Part shown: positions 54,827 through 63,688 of the stretch, one piece after another | How positions within the stretch are numbered: position 1 is the stretch's first letter | Layout: the number at the start of each line of letters is the position of its first letter | The notes under the pieces: model-generated | Databases searched by the model: none | Told to the model about the DNA's origin: nothing | Seen by the model: the letters and a program-made list of their open reading frames with translations, nothing else | Program-made: the position numbers and the translations under genes | NCBI RefSeq assembly: GCF_050920755.1 | Contig: NZ_CP158480.1 | Span: 1,922,001-1,986,000, forward strand | DNA from: Oligella sp050920755 | Lineage (GTDB): Bacteria > Pseudomonadota > Gammaproteobacteria > Burkholderiales > Burkholderiaceae_B | Direction: 5' to 3' | DNA: 64,000 nt

Positions 54827-56040
54827 AAACGGTTAAATAGCGCTTTTTTGTTCTACTTGGAAATTTTTTGATTTTTTTGGAAATTTTCGACAAATTTCAA
54901 CCCGCTTTTATCGATAAATGCCTGTTTTTTTGGCATTTATCTGCCTAATTCTGCCTTTTAGGCAAAATTAGGCGCAACTATCCTAAGCTTATTGGCAGCT
55001 TTTAAACAATTGATGCAAATCGCTTTCAAAAGCGACTGCGCATGCACCTTGACGAGACCAAAATAGCTTGCCCGCTTATGTTTGAATTTACGGTGCAGCG
55101 TGCCGAAACTTTGCTCAATCACATAGCGAGTCTTAGATAAACGCTTGTTGCGTTCTATCTGCTCTCGTGTCAACACTGAATCGCGATGCGCCTTTTGCAT
55201 AATGCCATCTTCTAAGCCGAGCGCTTGGTAATCGCTTTCGGTTCTTTGCGCTGCTATAGCCCTTATCCACTTCTACTCTCGTGCCCTGTTCCAAATCATT
55301 GACGAGCGGTTCAAGTTGATTAACCTCATGCACATTAGCGGGCGTGGTATTAAGCTTTTCAATATAGCCCTCACCACCCGTACGAGCATGTAGCTTAAAG
55401 CCTATATGGAAGTCAGCCCCCCTTTTTTGTCCAACGTGCATCCTTATCAGTGCTTGGTGCAGACTCATGATACTCTCCGTCCTCATGCTGCTCAATTGCC
55501 TTCATTTTCTTACGACCTGCCGTTTGAATAATCGTTGCATCAACCACTGCCGTTTGCGCCTTGGCTACTTTTAGACCCTTCTCGCTTAGCTGCCGATTGA
55601 TAAGCACTAACAGCTTATCCAATAAACCCTCCTCAGCCAACCAATTGCGGTAACGACATAGGGTACTGTGATCGGGAACGTCCATATCATCAAAACCGCA
55701 AAAAATCGTAAAATCAATGCGAGTCACCAAACTATGCTCAAGCTCCGGATCGGAGAGGCTATGCCATTGACCCAATAGGACTGCCTTAAACATGGCGAGC
55801 ACGGGATAACTCGGACGACCTTGTTGAGTCGTCAATCGACGCTGCTTTTGTGAATTGAGGTAGCATTCAATCGGTCGCCAATCAATCACTTGATCTAACT
55901 TAAGTAACGGAAAACGATCAAGGTGTTTGGCAATACGGGCTTTGGCGGTTTGTTGAAAGAAACTACTCATGGGACTGAAGTAAGAAAGCAAGGAAATAAG
56001 CCATATTTTAGGAAGTTTGAGGGGTTATTGCAAAGGTCTC
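54812..56040 (-). mobile_element. IS5-family element, copy 2 (1,229 bp)
   Basis: Ends GAGACTTTTGCATAAAAAC and, reversed, GAGACCTTTGCAATAACCC, as in copy 1 and in the same orientation. AGACT lies on both sides (last bases of truncated IS3; first bases before trpF). It overlaps the trpF stop codon. Confidence 0.9.
54958..55970 (-). pseudogene. IS5-family transposase, copy 2, two frameshifts
   Basis: From the ATG at 55970 the frame runs through the N-terminal and first catalytic regions (FCGFDDMDVPDHSTLC, VVDATIIQTAGRKK) and then shifts near 55421-55426, where a run of C is one longer than in copy 1. A second shift near 55227 comes from an extra G relative to copy 1. The C-terminal Glu region is otherwise intact. 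So neither copy in this window encodes a whole transposase. Confidence 0.88.
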
Positions 56041-56704
56041 AGACTCTTAAACGAGCTTGCCCAAGTGCCAGCTCTGACATAAATCGCTGCATTTTGACCG
56101 GATCTTTGTGACCGGGTGAACTCTCCACGCCACTGCATAAATCCACAGCAAATGGTTGATACTTTTGGACAAAAGAGCGGATATTTTGGGGATGCAAACC
56201 ACCGGCAATAATAATCTTATCTTTAGCCTGCTGCTCTCTGACTACATTTAATAAATCGGCATCAAAACCAATACCGGCACCACCATAACCCGGACTATAA
56301 GCATCAAAAATGAAAGCTTTTGCTTGTTGATATTGAGCCGTTACGTGGGCTATTTCTTCAGGCGTAGAAATACCGGGCGCCCCTACCCTTATGGCACGAA
56401 GATAAGGGTAATTAAACTGCTCACAAAATTCGGCACTTTCATCACCATGAAATTGCAGATAATCCGGTTTAATCTCTGTGATCACCCGCCGCACTTCATC
56501 CACCTCAGGATTAACCAATAGCACAACGCTACTTACCCACACCGGCACCTTGGCAACTAAAAGCTTTAATTGCTCAAAGCTTAATGCCCTTTTACTTTTG
56601 GGGTAAAGAATAAAGCCTAAGGCATCCACCCCCAGATCCACCGCCTGCTGTATATCATCAGGATGGGTCATGCCACAAAACTTTATTCTTGTGCGACAGG
56701 ACAT
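56039..56704 (-). CDS. trpF: Phosphoribosylanthranilate isomerase
   Basis: 221 residues, near the family length. TIM-barrel motifs: RIKFCGMTHPDDIQQAVDLG (catalytic Cys), ALGFILYPKSKR, YLQFHGDESAEFCEQF, FIFDAYSPGYGGAG and IIAGGLHPQNIRSF, VDLCSGVESSPGHKD (catalytic Asp). It performs the third tryptophan step. GAGG precedes the ATG; it is 9 bp after the TRAP large permease gene, not with other trp genes. Its stop TGA is completed by the first bases of the IS5 element, so the native 3' end is probably altered by a few codons at most. Confidence 0.92.
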   Translation of the reverse strand: MSCRTRIKFCGMTHPDDIQQAVDLGVDALGFILYPKSKRALSFEQLKLLVAKVPVWVSSVVLLVNPEVDEVRRVITEIKPDYLQFHGDESAEFCEQFNYPYLRAIRVGAPGISTPEEIAHVTAQYQQAKAFIFDAYSPGYGGAGIGFDADLLNVVREQQAKDKIIIAGGLHPQNIRSFVQKYQPFAVDLCSGVESSPGHKDPVKMQRFMSELALGQARLRV

Positions 56705-56713
56705 CTGCAGCCT

Positions 56714-58615
56714 CTATTTAAACTCGACAGCAAAAGGATCCTTGCTATCGGCTTGCTGATGCTCTTTTTCCAAAGAAGACTCAACAGCACCGTCACCGCC
56801 GCTACTTGCGCCGCCTACACTACCGCTACCGAAAGAATCCACGGCATAAGGATCAGGGCCATAAGCATCACCGGAGGTAGCTGCGTCACCGGATAAACCG
56901 TTTGAACTATCAGACCCGGAAGCGCCACCGAAGCTATCATCTCCATAAGGGTCACTGCCAAACGGATCGCTGCCATAAGAATCACTGCCGTAACCACCAC
57001 CGAAATCGGTACCCAGTTGAATGGTAGCAGGGTCGATTTTAGGACCTGTACCTTTATAGTGCATCACCAAACCCGGGAAGGATAGAACAACTGCCACCAT
57101 ACACAACTGAATGATGATGAATGGCACCGCTCCCCAGTAAATCTGCGTGGTTTTAATTCCTTCAACGCGCTTTTTAGTGACTTTATCCACATAAGCATCC
57201 TGCGGTGCGACCGAGCGGAGGAAGAATAAAGCAAAGCCGAATGGCGGATGCATAAAGGAGGTTTGCATATTAACCGCTAAAATCACCGCAAACCAGATTA
57301 AGTCAATACCTAAACTGTCTGCAACCGGTGCTAATAACGGCACCACAATGAAGGCCAATTCAAAATAATCCAGAAAGAAAGCCAGTAAGAAGATAAAAAT
57401 ACTGACCACAATCAGGAAGCCATACATCCCACCCGGCAAATCAGAAAACAGACTATTAACCCAGTGCTGACCGCCAAAACCGGTAAAGGTTAAAGTAAAG
57501 ATGGTAGAACCGACCAAAATAAAGATCACAAAGCTGGTAAGCTTAGTGGTTGATTCCATGGCTTGCTTAAGTAGTGTCAAGTTTAAACGACCACGTGACC
57601 AAGCCAAGATAATGGCACCGACGGCACCCATGGCGCCCCCTTCAGTCGGAGTAGCGACACCGATAAAAATCGTACCTAAAACCAGGAAGATCAGTAATAA
57701 CGGCGGCACCATCACAAACACCACACGGGAAGTGATTTTTGATAGTAAACCGATGCGTAACAGCTTATCCGCCAAGGCAAAGGCAAACATCACCAAGCCC
57801 CACAGTAAGAGGCTGACCACAATTTTTTCATCCATCGGCGTATTGGTGCCGGCAAAAAATGTCGCATCAATCCAATAAGCGATGGCACCGGATAAAAGTG
57901 CTGTCACGAGTAAAGAACGTAGTCCCGAACGACCATTATCCTCACGATATTTACGCGCTTCAGGCGGCAAAGCGGGTGCCATTTTAGGGAAAAACAAGGA
58001 AACCACTAAAACAAAAACAATATACACACCCACCAAAGTCAAGGCCGGTAGCATAGCTCCACGATAAATATCACCCACCGAACGGCCCACTTGGTCCGCT
58101 AAAATAATCAATACCAGTGAAGGCGGAATAATCTGCGATAAGGTACCCGATGCGGCAATCACCCCGGTCGCTAGACGACGGTCATAACCATAGCGCATCA
58201 TAATAGGTAATGAGATCAGCCCCATGGAAATCACGGAAGCCGCCACCACACCGGTGGTCGCTGCCAACATAGTCCCCACCAAAATCACGGCAATCGCCAA
58301 GCCGCCACGCACCGGCCCGAAAATCTCCCCGATCGTATCCAAAAGTTCCTCGGCCATGCCGGAACGCTCAAGCACCAAGCCCATCAGGGTGAAAAACGGC
58401 ACCGCCAGCAAGGTATCATTTTGCACAATTCCGAAAACACGGTTCGGTAAAGCCTGTAAAAAGCTGAAACTGAATTCACCGAATAAAATCCCCAGTACCG
58501 CATAAAAAATACCATTTGCCGCAAGGGAGAAAGCCACCGGAAATCCTAACAACAGCAAACCGACCAAGGTTAAAAACATAATTGGCGGCATATTGGCAAT
58601 AATAAATTCAATCAT
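56714..58615 (-). CDS. TRAP transporter large permease (DctM) with Gly/Ser/Asp-rich tail
   Basis: 633 residues. The first 530 or so are a normal DctM: LLLLGFPVAFSLAANGI, LLAVPFFTLMGLVLERSGMAEELLD, GTLSQIIPPSLVLIIL, GVATPTEGGAMGAVGAII and QTSFMHPPFGFALFFLRS. The last 95 residues are a low-complexity tail of five-residue units such as YGSDS, YGSDP, FGSDP, YGDDS, FGGAS, which ordinary DctM proteins lack. It forms the sodium-driven permease with the DctQ encoded 11 bp upstream. No DctP binding protein gene is in the window. Confidence 0.9.
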   Translation of the reverse strand: MIEFIIANMPPIMFLTLVGLLLLGFPVAFSLAANGIFYAVLGILFGEFSFSFLQALPNRVFGIVQNDTLLAVPFFTLMGLVLERSGMAEELLDTIGEIFGPVRGGLAIAVILVGTMLAATTGVVAASVISMGLISLPIMMRYGYDRRLATGVIAASGTLSQIIPPSLVLIILADQVGRSVGDIYRGAMLPALTLVGVYIVFVLVVSLFFPKMAPALPPEARKYREDNGRSGLRSLLVTALLSGAIAYWIDATFFAGTNTPMDEKIVVSLLLWGLVMFAFALADKLLRIGLLSKITSRVVFVMVPPLLLIFLVLGTIFIGVATPTEGGAMGAVGAIILAWSRGRLNLTLLKQAMESTTKLTSFVIFILVGSTIFTLTFTGFGGQHWVNSLFSDLPGGMYGFLIVVSIFIFLLAFFLDYFELAFIVVPLLAPVADSLGIDLIWFAVILAVNMQTSFMHPPFGFALFFLRSVAPQDAYVDKVTKKRVEGIKTTQIYWGAVPFIIIQLCMVAVVLSFPGLVMHYKGTGPKIDPATIQLGTDFGGGYGSDSYGSDPFGSDPYGDDSFGGASGSDSSNGLSGDAATSGDAYGPDPYAVDSFGSGSVGGASSGGDGAVESSLEKEHQQADSKDPFAVEFK

Positions 58616-58626
58616 CAGTTACTTCC

Positions 58627-59217
58627 CTATTGCTGATTATTATTAGGATTTTGCTTGCTCAGTTCCACTAGCAGCTCCTCATCACTGCTTTTTGCCTTAC
58701 GTAGGGGATTAGGTGCCATGCCCTTTAAAAAGCCGATGCACTTAATCAAGTGGGAGATTCCCGCCATAATCATCAAAGAAAAACCGAGCGGAATCAACAG
58801 CTTCACCGGCCAGCGCACTAAACCACCGGTATTGGAAGACATTTCACCGGTGACATAGGAATGTACAAAAAAAGACCAAGACAGATAAACAATCAAACCA
58901 CAAGCCGGTAAAATAAAAAATATCACCCCGACAATATCGATAATGACTTGAGTACGCTCCCTTAAGCGAGAGTTCAATACATCCACACGCACGTGCTCAT
59001 TTTTCAAAAAAGTGTAGCCGGCAGCCAATAAAAACACCGCACCGAACAAATACCATTGAATCTCTAACCAAGCATTGGAACTGCTGTGAAAAACCTTACG
59101 GTAGATCGCATTGGCGGCACTCACAACCGCCATCAATAAGGTCAGCCAAATAACCAACTGCCCGACTTTGCTGATAATAAAGTCGAAAAATCTGGAAAGT
59201 GCTAGTAAAGAACGCAT
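58627..59217 (-). CDS. TRAP transporter small permease (DctQ)
   Basis: 196 residues with four membrane segments and the DctQ pattern AIYRKVFHSSSNAWLEIQWYLFGAVFLLAAGYTFLKNEHVRVDVL reduced to EIQWYLFGAVFLLAAGY and NEHVRVDVL. It supports the large permease encoded next. The long size and segment set match the mannitol/chloroaromatic-type TRAP group rather than classical DctQ. It starts the dctQ-dctM-trpF unit. Confidence 0.9.
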   Translation of the reverse strand: MRSLLALSRFFDFIISKVGQLVIWLTLLMAVVSAANAIYRKVFHSSSNAWLEIQWYLFGAVFLLAAGYTFLKNEHVRVDVLNSRLRERTQVIIDIVGVIFFILPACGLIVYLSWSFFVHSYVTGEMSSNTGGLVRWPVKLLIPLGFSLMIMAGISHLIKCIGFLKGMAPNPLRKAKSSDEELLVELSKQNPNNNQQ

Positions 59218-59309
59218 TGAGATGACTCTTTTATGAGAATGGGATGAATAACTAAAAAGATTAAGAAATAATTGCTTAAAAAGTTTACCACAATTATTTA
59301 ACGAAAAAA

Positions 59310-59335
59310 GGCCGAGATCATTGATTATCTCGGCC
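59310..59335 (-). terminator. Terminator of the etfB-etfA operon
   Basis: GGCCGAGAT / ATCTCGGCC arms, 8-nt loop, TTTTTT on the reverse strand, 46 bp after the etfA stop. Confidence 0.92.
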
Positions 59336-59380
59336 GTTGCTTAAAAAACTATTGTCTTGGATGACACTAATCCCAAGCAA

Positions 59381-60310
59381 TTATAATTTTTCGGTTAACT
59401 CAGGTACTGCCTGGAATAAATCAGCCACTAAACCGTAGTCTGCCACACCGAAAATCGGTGCTTCCGCATCCTTGTTGATAGCGACGATGACTTTAGAGTC
59501 CTTCATACCGGCCAAGTGCTGAATAGCACCTGAAATACCGACGGCAACGTATAACTGAGGTGCTACAACCTTACCAGTTTGACCTACCTGTAAGTCGTTA
59601 GGTGCGTAACCGGCATCAACCGCTGCACGTGAAGCACCCACCGCAGCGCCTAATTTCTCGGCTAATTTCTCAATAATGGCAAAGTTTTCTTGGCTACCTA
59701 CACCGCGACCACCGGAAACAATCACCGCAGCCGCTGTTAATTCAGGTCTGTCGCTTTCAACCACTTCGCGACCGACAAACTTAGATAAACCGCTATCAGC
59801 AACCGCATCAATGGTAACGATCTCAGCAGAACCGCCCTCGGCAGCCACCGCATCAAAAGCGGTCGTACGTACAGTAAGTACCTTTTTGTCATCCTCAACC
59901 TGAACGGTAGCGATGGCATTACCCGCATAAATCGGACGCTGGAACGTATCCGCAGACTCCACACCGATAATATCAGTCAGCTGAGCTACGTCTAACTTAG
60001 CCGCTACACGCGGAGCAACGTTTTTACCATTGGCAGTGGCAGGGAAAAGAATATGGCTATAATCACCGGCAACCGCTAAAACCTGTGCAGCCACATTTTC
60101 AGCTAAAAACTGCTCTAAGCTGTCGCCATCGGCTAATAAAACCTTGGACACACCGGCCACTTTGGCAGCAGCGTCGGCAACGGCTTGAGCACCCTTACCG
60201 GCAACTAAAATATGCACATCACCGCCAATTTTGGCAGCGGCCGCTACCGCATTTAAGGTGGCGGGCTTTAAAGAAGAATTATCGTGTTCAGCAATTACTA
60301 AATTCGTCAT
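59381..60310 (-). CDS. etfA: Electron transfer flavoprotein subunit alpha
   Basis: 309 residues. N-terminal adenine-nucleotide-like domain, then the FAD domain with VIVSGGRGVGSQENFAIIEKLAE, ASRAAVDAGYAPNDLQVGQTGKVVAPQLYVAVGISGAIQHLAGM and VAINKDAEAPIFGVADYGLV, the ETF-alpha signature. ETF accepts electrons from acyl-CoA and other dehydrogenases and passes them to ETF-quinone oxidoreductase. One base separates it from etfB. Confidence 0.95.
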   Translation of the reverse strand: MTNLVIAEHDNSSLKPATLNAVAAAAKIGGDVHILVAGKGAQAVADAAAKVAGVSKVLLADGDSLEQFLAENVAAQVLAVAGDYSHILFPATANGKNVAPRVAAKLDVAQLTDIIGVESADTFQRPIYAGNAIATVQVEDDKKVLTVRTTAFDAVAAEGGSAEIVTIDAVADSGLSKFVGREVVESDRPELTAAAVIVSGGRGVGSQENFAIIEKLAEKLGAAVGASRAAVDAGYAPNDLQVGQTGKVVAPQLYVAVGISGAIQHLAGMKDSKVIVAINKDAEAPIFGVADYGLVADLFQAVPELTEKL

Positions 60311-60311
60311 C

Positions 60312-61061
60312 TTAGATCACCTTTGCTTCATTTTTTAACTTATCAACTAAAGCATCAACATCAGGCACAGTAATACCGCCTTGGCGTGCAGGTGGCTCAG
60401 ATACTTTTAAGGTCTTGATGCGCGGCGTAACATCCACACCTAAGTCATCAGGTGTAACAACATCAAGCTGCTTTTTCTTAGCCTTCATAATGTCAGGTAG
60501 CTTAACGTAGCGCGGCTCGTTTAAGCGTAAGTCGGTGGTAATAATCGCCGGCAACTGTACTTCGATGGTTTCTAAACCGCCATCAACCTCACGAGTCACC
60601 GTGGCGCTATCGGCAGCCAATTCAACCTTGGATGCGAAAGTCGCTTGCGGTCTGTCGAGCAAGGCTGCCAACATCTGACCGGTCTGATTCGCATCATCAT
60701 CAATCGCCTGCTTACCTAGGAGAATGACCTGAGCACCTTCTTTGTCAACTAAGGCTTTGAGGAGCTTAGCTACCGCTAAAGGCTGTAACTCTGCATCGGT
60801 TTGAACGAGAATACCGCGATCGGCACCGAGCGCCATCGCTGTACGAATCGTTTCCTGACACTTATCAACGCCGCAAGAAACAGCAATGACTTCTGTCACT
60901 TTACCCTGCTCCTTGAGACGTACCGCCTCTTCCATGGCGATTTCATCAAATGGGTTCATAGACATTTTAACGTTAGCGATATCAACGTCTGTCTGATCAG
61001 CTTTCACACGTACTTTGACGTTATAGTCAACAACGCGCTTGACAGGCACCAAGACCTTCAT
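60312..61061 (-). CDS. etfB: Electron transfer flavoprotein subunit beta
   Basis: 249 residues from the ATG at 61061 (AGGAG upstream; the preceding TTG is not needed). KVLVPVKRVVDYNVKVRV, MNPFDEIAMEEAVRLKE and the ETF-beta signature VDGGLETIEVQLPAIITTDLRLNEPRYVKLPDIMKAKKK reduced to VDGGLETIEV and LNEPRYVKLP. It binds AMP and docks partner dehydrogenases. It is the first gene of the operon; a palindrome lies upstream. Confidence 0.95.
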   Translation of the reverse strand: MKVLVPVKRVVDYNVKVRVKADQTDVDIANVKMSMNPFDEIAMEEAVRLKEQGKVTEVIAVSCGVDKCQETIRTAMALGADRGILVQTDAELQPLAVAKLLKALVDKEGAQVILLGKQAIDDDANQTGQMLAALLDRPQATFASKVELAADSATVTREVDGGLETIEVQLPAIITTDLRLNEPRYVKLPDIMKAKKKQLDVVTPDDLGVDVTPRIKTLKVSEPPARQGGITVPDVDALVDKLKNEAKVI

Positions 61062-61177
61062 CAACTTTCTCCTATGGCAATTGTATTAATTGTATTTAAA
61101 TGCAATAAATATTACACACTATCAAAATTATTTTACCTACTTTGCGGCGTTTAATCTAATCAATTTCCGAAATGCAG

Positions 61178-61196
61178 ACTTAAGCTGCGCTTAAGT
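61178..61196. promoter_or_regulatory. Palindrome upstream of etfB
   Basis: Perfect ACTTAAGC / GCTTAAGT arms with TGC between, 117 bp before the etfB ATG. It could be an operator; no regulator is identified. Confidence 0.4.
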
Positions 61197-61312
61197 AATC
61201 GCCTTACCCAACGTAAAGCGTGAGCTTTTTACAACGATTTAGCTGCTTTTGGCAAATGATTGATTAGTTTAAGCGAATGATGATTACTTTTGTAAATACA
61301 TTCTCAGGTAAA

Positions 61313-62245
61313 TCAGCAAAAACCGGCCAAGGCCCGCACATGCCCGGTGGCGCTGCGTGCCAGGGCACTGATATTATACCCACCCTCAAGAAAACTAATC
61401 ACACGCCCCTGACAATGTCTGTCGGCAACCCCCATCAACTCCTTGGTGAGCCAGATAAAATCCCGCTCAAGCAAGTTCATTTGACCCATATCGTCATCAC
61501 GATGCGCATCAAAGCCGGCACTAATAATTACTAATTGCGGTTGAAAAGCGTCCATAATCGGCAGCCAGACTGAATTAACCGCTTCTTCCACCTCCTCGCG
61601 ACCGCTATAGGCCTTGAGCGGGATATTATGCATATTCGTAGCGACATCCTCGGTGCCGGAATATGGGAAAAAGGGGTGCTGAAAAAAGCTGAACATCTTA
61701 ATATGGGGATCATTGGCACAGATTTTCTCGGTGCCATTACCATGATGTACATCAAAATCAATAATCGCAATGCGCTCTAAACCGTACTTATGTATCGCAT
61801 AGCGTGCAGCAATGGCTGCATTATTAAAAAAGCAGAAGCCCATACTCTGATTAGGCTCCGCATGATGACCCGGCGGGCGCACTGCACAGAAAGCATTTTT
61901 GGCGCGCGAGTTCATTAACTCATCCACCGCCAAAATACCGGAACCGGCCGCTCGTAAAGCCGCCCTCCACGTATGAGGATTAAGACTCGTCTCCTCATTA
62001 TCAATATTAAAATAGCCCTCAGCGGGGATATTGGACTTAATAAAGTTCATATACGCTTCATCATGACAGCGTAAAATATCCTCCTCAGTGGCTTGAGGTG
62101 CTTCCATCGCCGTCAGACACCAAATCAAATCCGTGGCACAAAGACGATCATGAATCGCTGCCAAACGCTTGGCCGACTCGGGATGCCAGCTGCGCATATC
62201 GTGCAGGCTACAGTCCGGATGAGTAATATACAGCGTGTTGTCCAA
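61313..62245 (-). CDS. Histone deacetylase-like amidohydrolase
   Basis: 310 residues with the HDAC family motifs: VRPPGHHAEPNQSMGFCFFN reduced to RPPGHHAE (paired active-site His), IAIIDFDVHHGNGTE (zinc Asp/His), SAGFDAHRDD (zinc Asp) and FLEGGYNISAL. Bacterial relatives deacylate small molecules or acetyl-lysine (acetoin-utilisation or acetylpolyamine amidohydrolase groups). The acceptor here is unknown. It is divergent from mltB. Confidence 0.9.
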   Translation of the reverse strand: MDNTLYITHPDCSLHDMRSWHPESAKRLAAIHDRLCATDLIWCLTAMEAPQATEEDILRCHDEAYMNFIKSNIPAEGYFNIDNEETSLNPHTWRAALRAAGSGILAVDELMNSRAKNAFCAVRPPGHHAEPNQSMGFCFFNNAAIAARYAIHKYGLERIAIIDFDVHHGNGTEKICANDPHIKMFSFFQHPFFPYSGTEDVATNMHNIPLKAYSGREEVEEAVNSVWLPIMDAFQPQLVIISAGFDAHRDDDMGQMNLLERDFIWLTKELMGVADRHCQGRVISFLEGGYNISALARSATGHVRALAGFC

Positions 62246-62428
62246 AACACTTCCTCAGTCTCAATGATGCAAATAATTTATCTTATCAACTCGATCTTAA
62301 TATAGAGAACATTCAAATAAATTTAAGTATTTACCCTATGATTTTTTAGTAGACTATTATGATTTAATAATTGACTGGCAATAGCCCATGCTAGCCAGAA
62401 ATTTATCCATTTTCTATACCCATTGATT

Positions 62429-63541
62429 ATGAAACTGAGCCATTTACTCCTTACCCCACTTGCAACAATTGTACTGAGCGCCTGCGCCGGCACTCCTTCT
62501 AATGAATCACCGGCCAATCAACAACCCCGGCCCGATACACATAAGGTAGCGACCAACACCGCTACTCCTGCATCGAGCGCTACAGGGGTCAGTGCGGATT
62601 TTGAAAGTCGTACCTTAAGTGCCGATAAGGGTCAGTTTATTCAGGAAGTGGCTGCCAACTATCAAATCCCTGCCAAGCATGTGGCCGGCTTGGTTAATTC
62701 CGCACAAATTAATTCACAAACTCAACGCCTGATGGCACCCAGCGCCAAGCGACGAGTAAAGCGTTCATGGACGACTTACCGCAACCGTGTGATGGATCCT
62801 ATCCGTATTCGCGGCGGCAAAAGCTTTATGCAGAGAAATGCCCGCACACTCAAACAGGTCGAGCAGCAATATGGTGTACCCAAGGAGATTATCGGTAGCA
62901 TTATTGGGGTAGAGACGGTGTACGGTAAGTATATGGGTGATTTCAAACTACTGGATGCACTTTATACACTGGGCTTTTATCACCCCGATCCTAAGCGCCC
63001 GGATCGACACCAGTCCTTCCGTAATCAACTGGCTGCCTTAATTAAACTGGACCATCAGGGCAAATTAAATGCACAAACCGAGCTCGGTTCCTTTGCCGGT
63101 GCTACCGGTTTACCGCAGTTTATGCCGATTAGTATTATGCACTTCGCTGTAGACGGTGACGGCGACGGCCGCATTGATTTACGGCACAGTGAAATTGATG
63201 CCATTCACTCGGTGGCTAATTTCCTCGTTAAGCATGGTTGGCAACGCGGTATGCCGGTCTTTGCCCCGGCTACCCTACCTAAAAACCCCGCCTCTGTAGA
63301 GGGCAAGGGTTTAGAGCCGACATTAACTTGGCAGGAACTGCTGGCCCAAGGCTCGACGAGCAATACGGCTAATGCAGCTTGGATAAACGGCCGTGTCTTA
63401 GGGGTGATTAATCTGATGGACGAATCCAACGGCCGCAACGAATACCGCATTGCCACTCAAAATTTCTTTGCCATAACCAAATACAATAACAGCTACTTTT
63501 ATGCCGCTTCCGTGGCGGATTTTGCAGAGGCTTTAAAATAG
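62429..63541 (+). CDS. mltB: Lytic murein transglycosylase B
   Basis: 370 residues from the ATG at 62429; the TTG two codons before is less likely. Lipoprotein signal with LSACAG. MltB motifs: IIGSIIGVETVYGKYMGDF (catalytic Glu), FYHPDPKRPDRHQSFRNQLAALIKL, GSFAGATGLPQFMPISIMHFAVDGDGDGRIDLR and AIHSVANFLVKHGWQRGMPV. It cleaves the glycan strand to 1,6-anhydromuropeptides in the periplasm. Confidence 0.93.
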   Translation: MKLSHLLLTPLATIVLSACAGTPSNESPANQQPRPDTHKVATNTATPASSATGVSADFESRTLSADKGQFIQEVAANYQIPAKHVAGLVNSAQINSQTQRLMAPSAKRRVKRSWTTYRNRVMDPIRIRGGKSFMQRNARTLKQVEQQYGVPKEIIGSIIGVETVYGKYMGDFKLLDALYTLGFYHPDPKRPDRHQSFRNQLAALIKLDHQGKLNAQTELGSFAGATGLPQFMPISIMHFAVDGDGDGRIDLRHSEIDAIHSVANFLVKHGWQRGMPVFAPATLPKNPASVEGKGLEPTLTWQELLAQGSTSNTANAAWINGRVLGVINLMDESNGRNEYRIATQNFFAITKYNNSYFYAASVADFAEALK

Positions 63542-63684
63542 CCGGCGTCGATTGTATCGATTAAAAGCAGGACCAGACCAGATCCGAAACACTCATCCAG
63601 AAGTTCGGATCCAGGTACATGGAATAAAACCATCAGCAGTATAAACAAGCCGCCACAGGCCAGGATAATTCGCAGTCCTTTCAT
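63499..63684 (-). CDS. Small hydrophobic hypothetical protein
   Basis: 61 residues with a hydrophobic N-terminal stretch (MKGLRIILACGGLFILLMVL) and a second one (GLVLLLIDTIDAGYF). It begins 4 bp after the MFS stop, so it could be the last gene of that operon, but its 3' end overlaps mltB on the other strand by 43 bp. I do not recognise a family. Confidence 0.4.
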   Translation of the reverse strand: MKGLRIILACGGLFILLMVLFHVPGSELLDECFGSGLVLLLIDTIDAGYFKASAKSATEAA

Positions 63685-63688
63685 CGGT

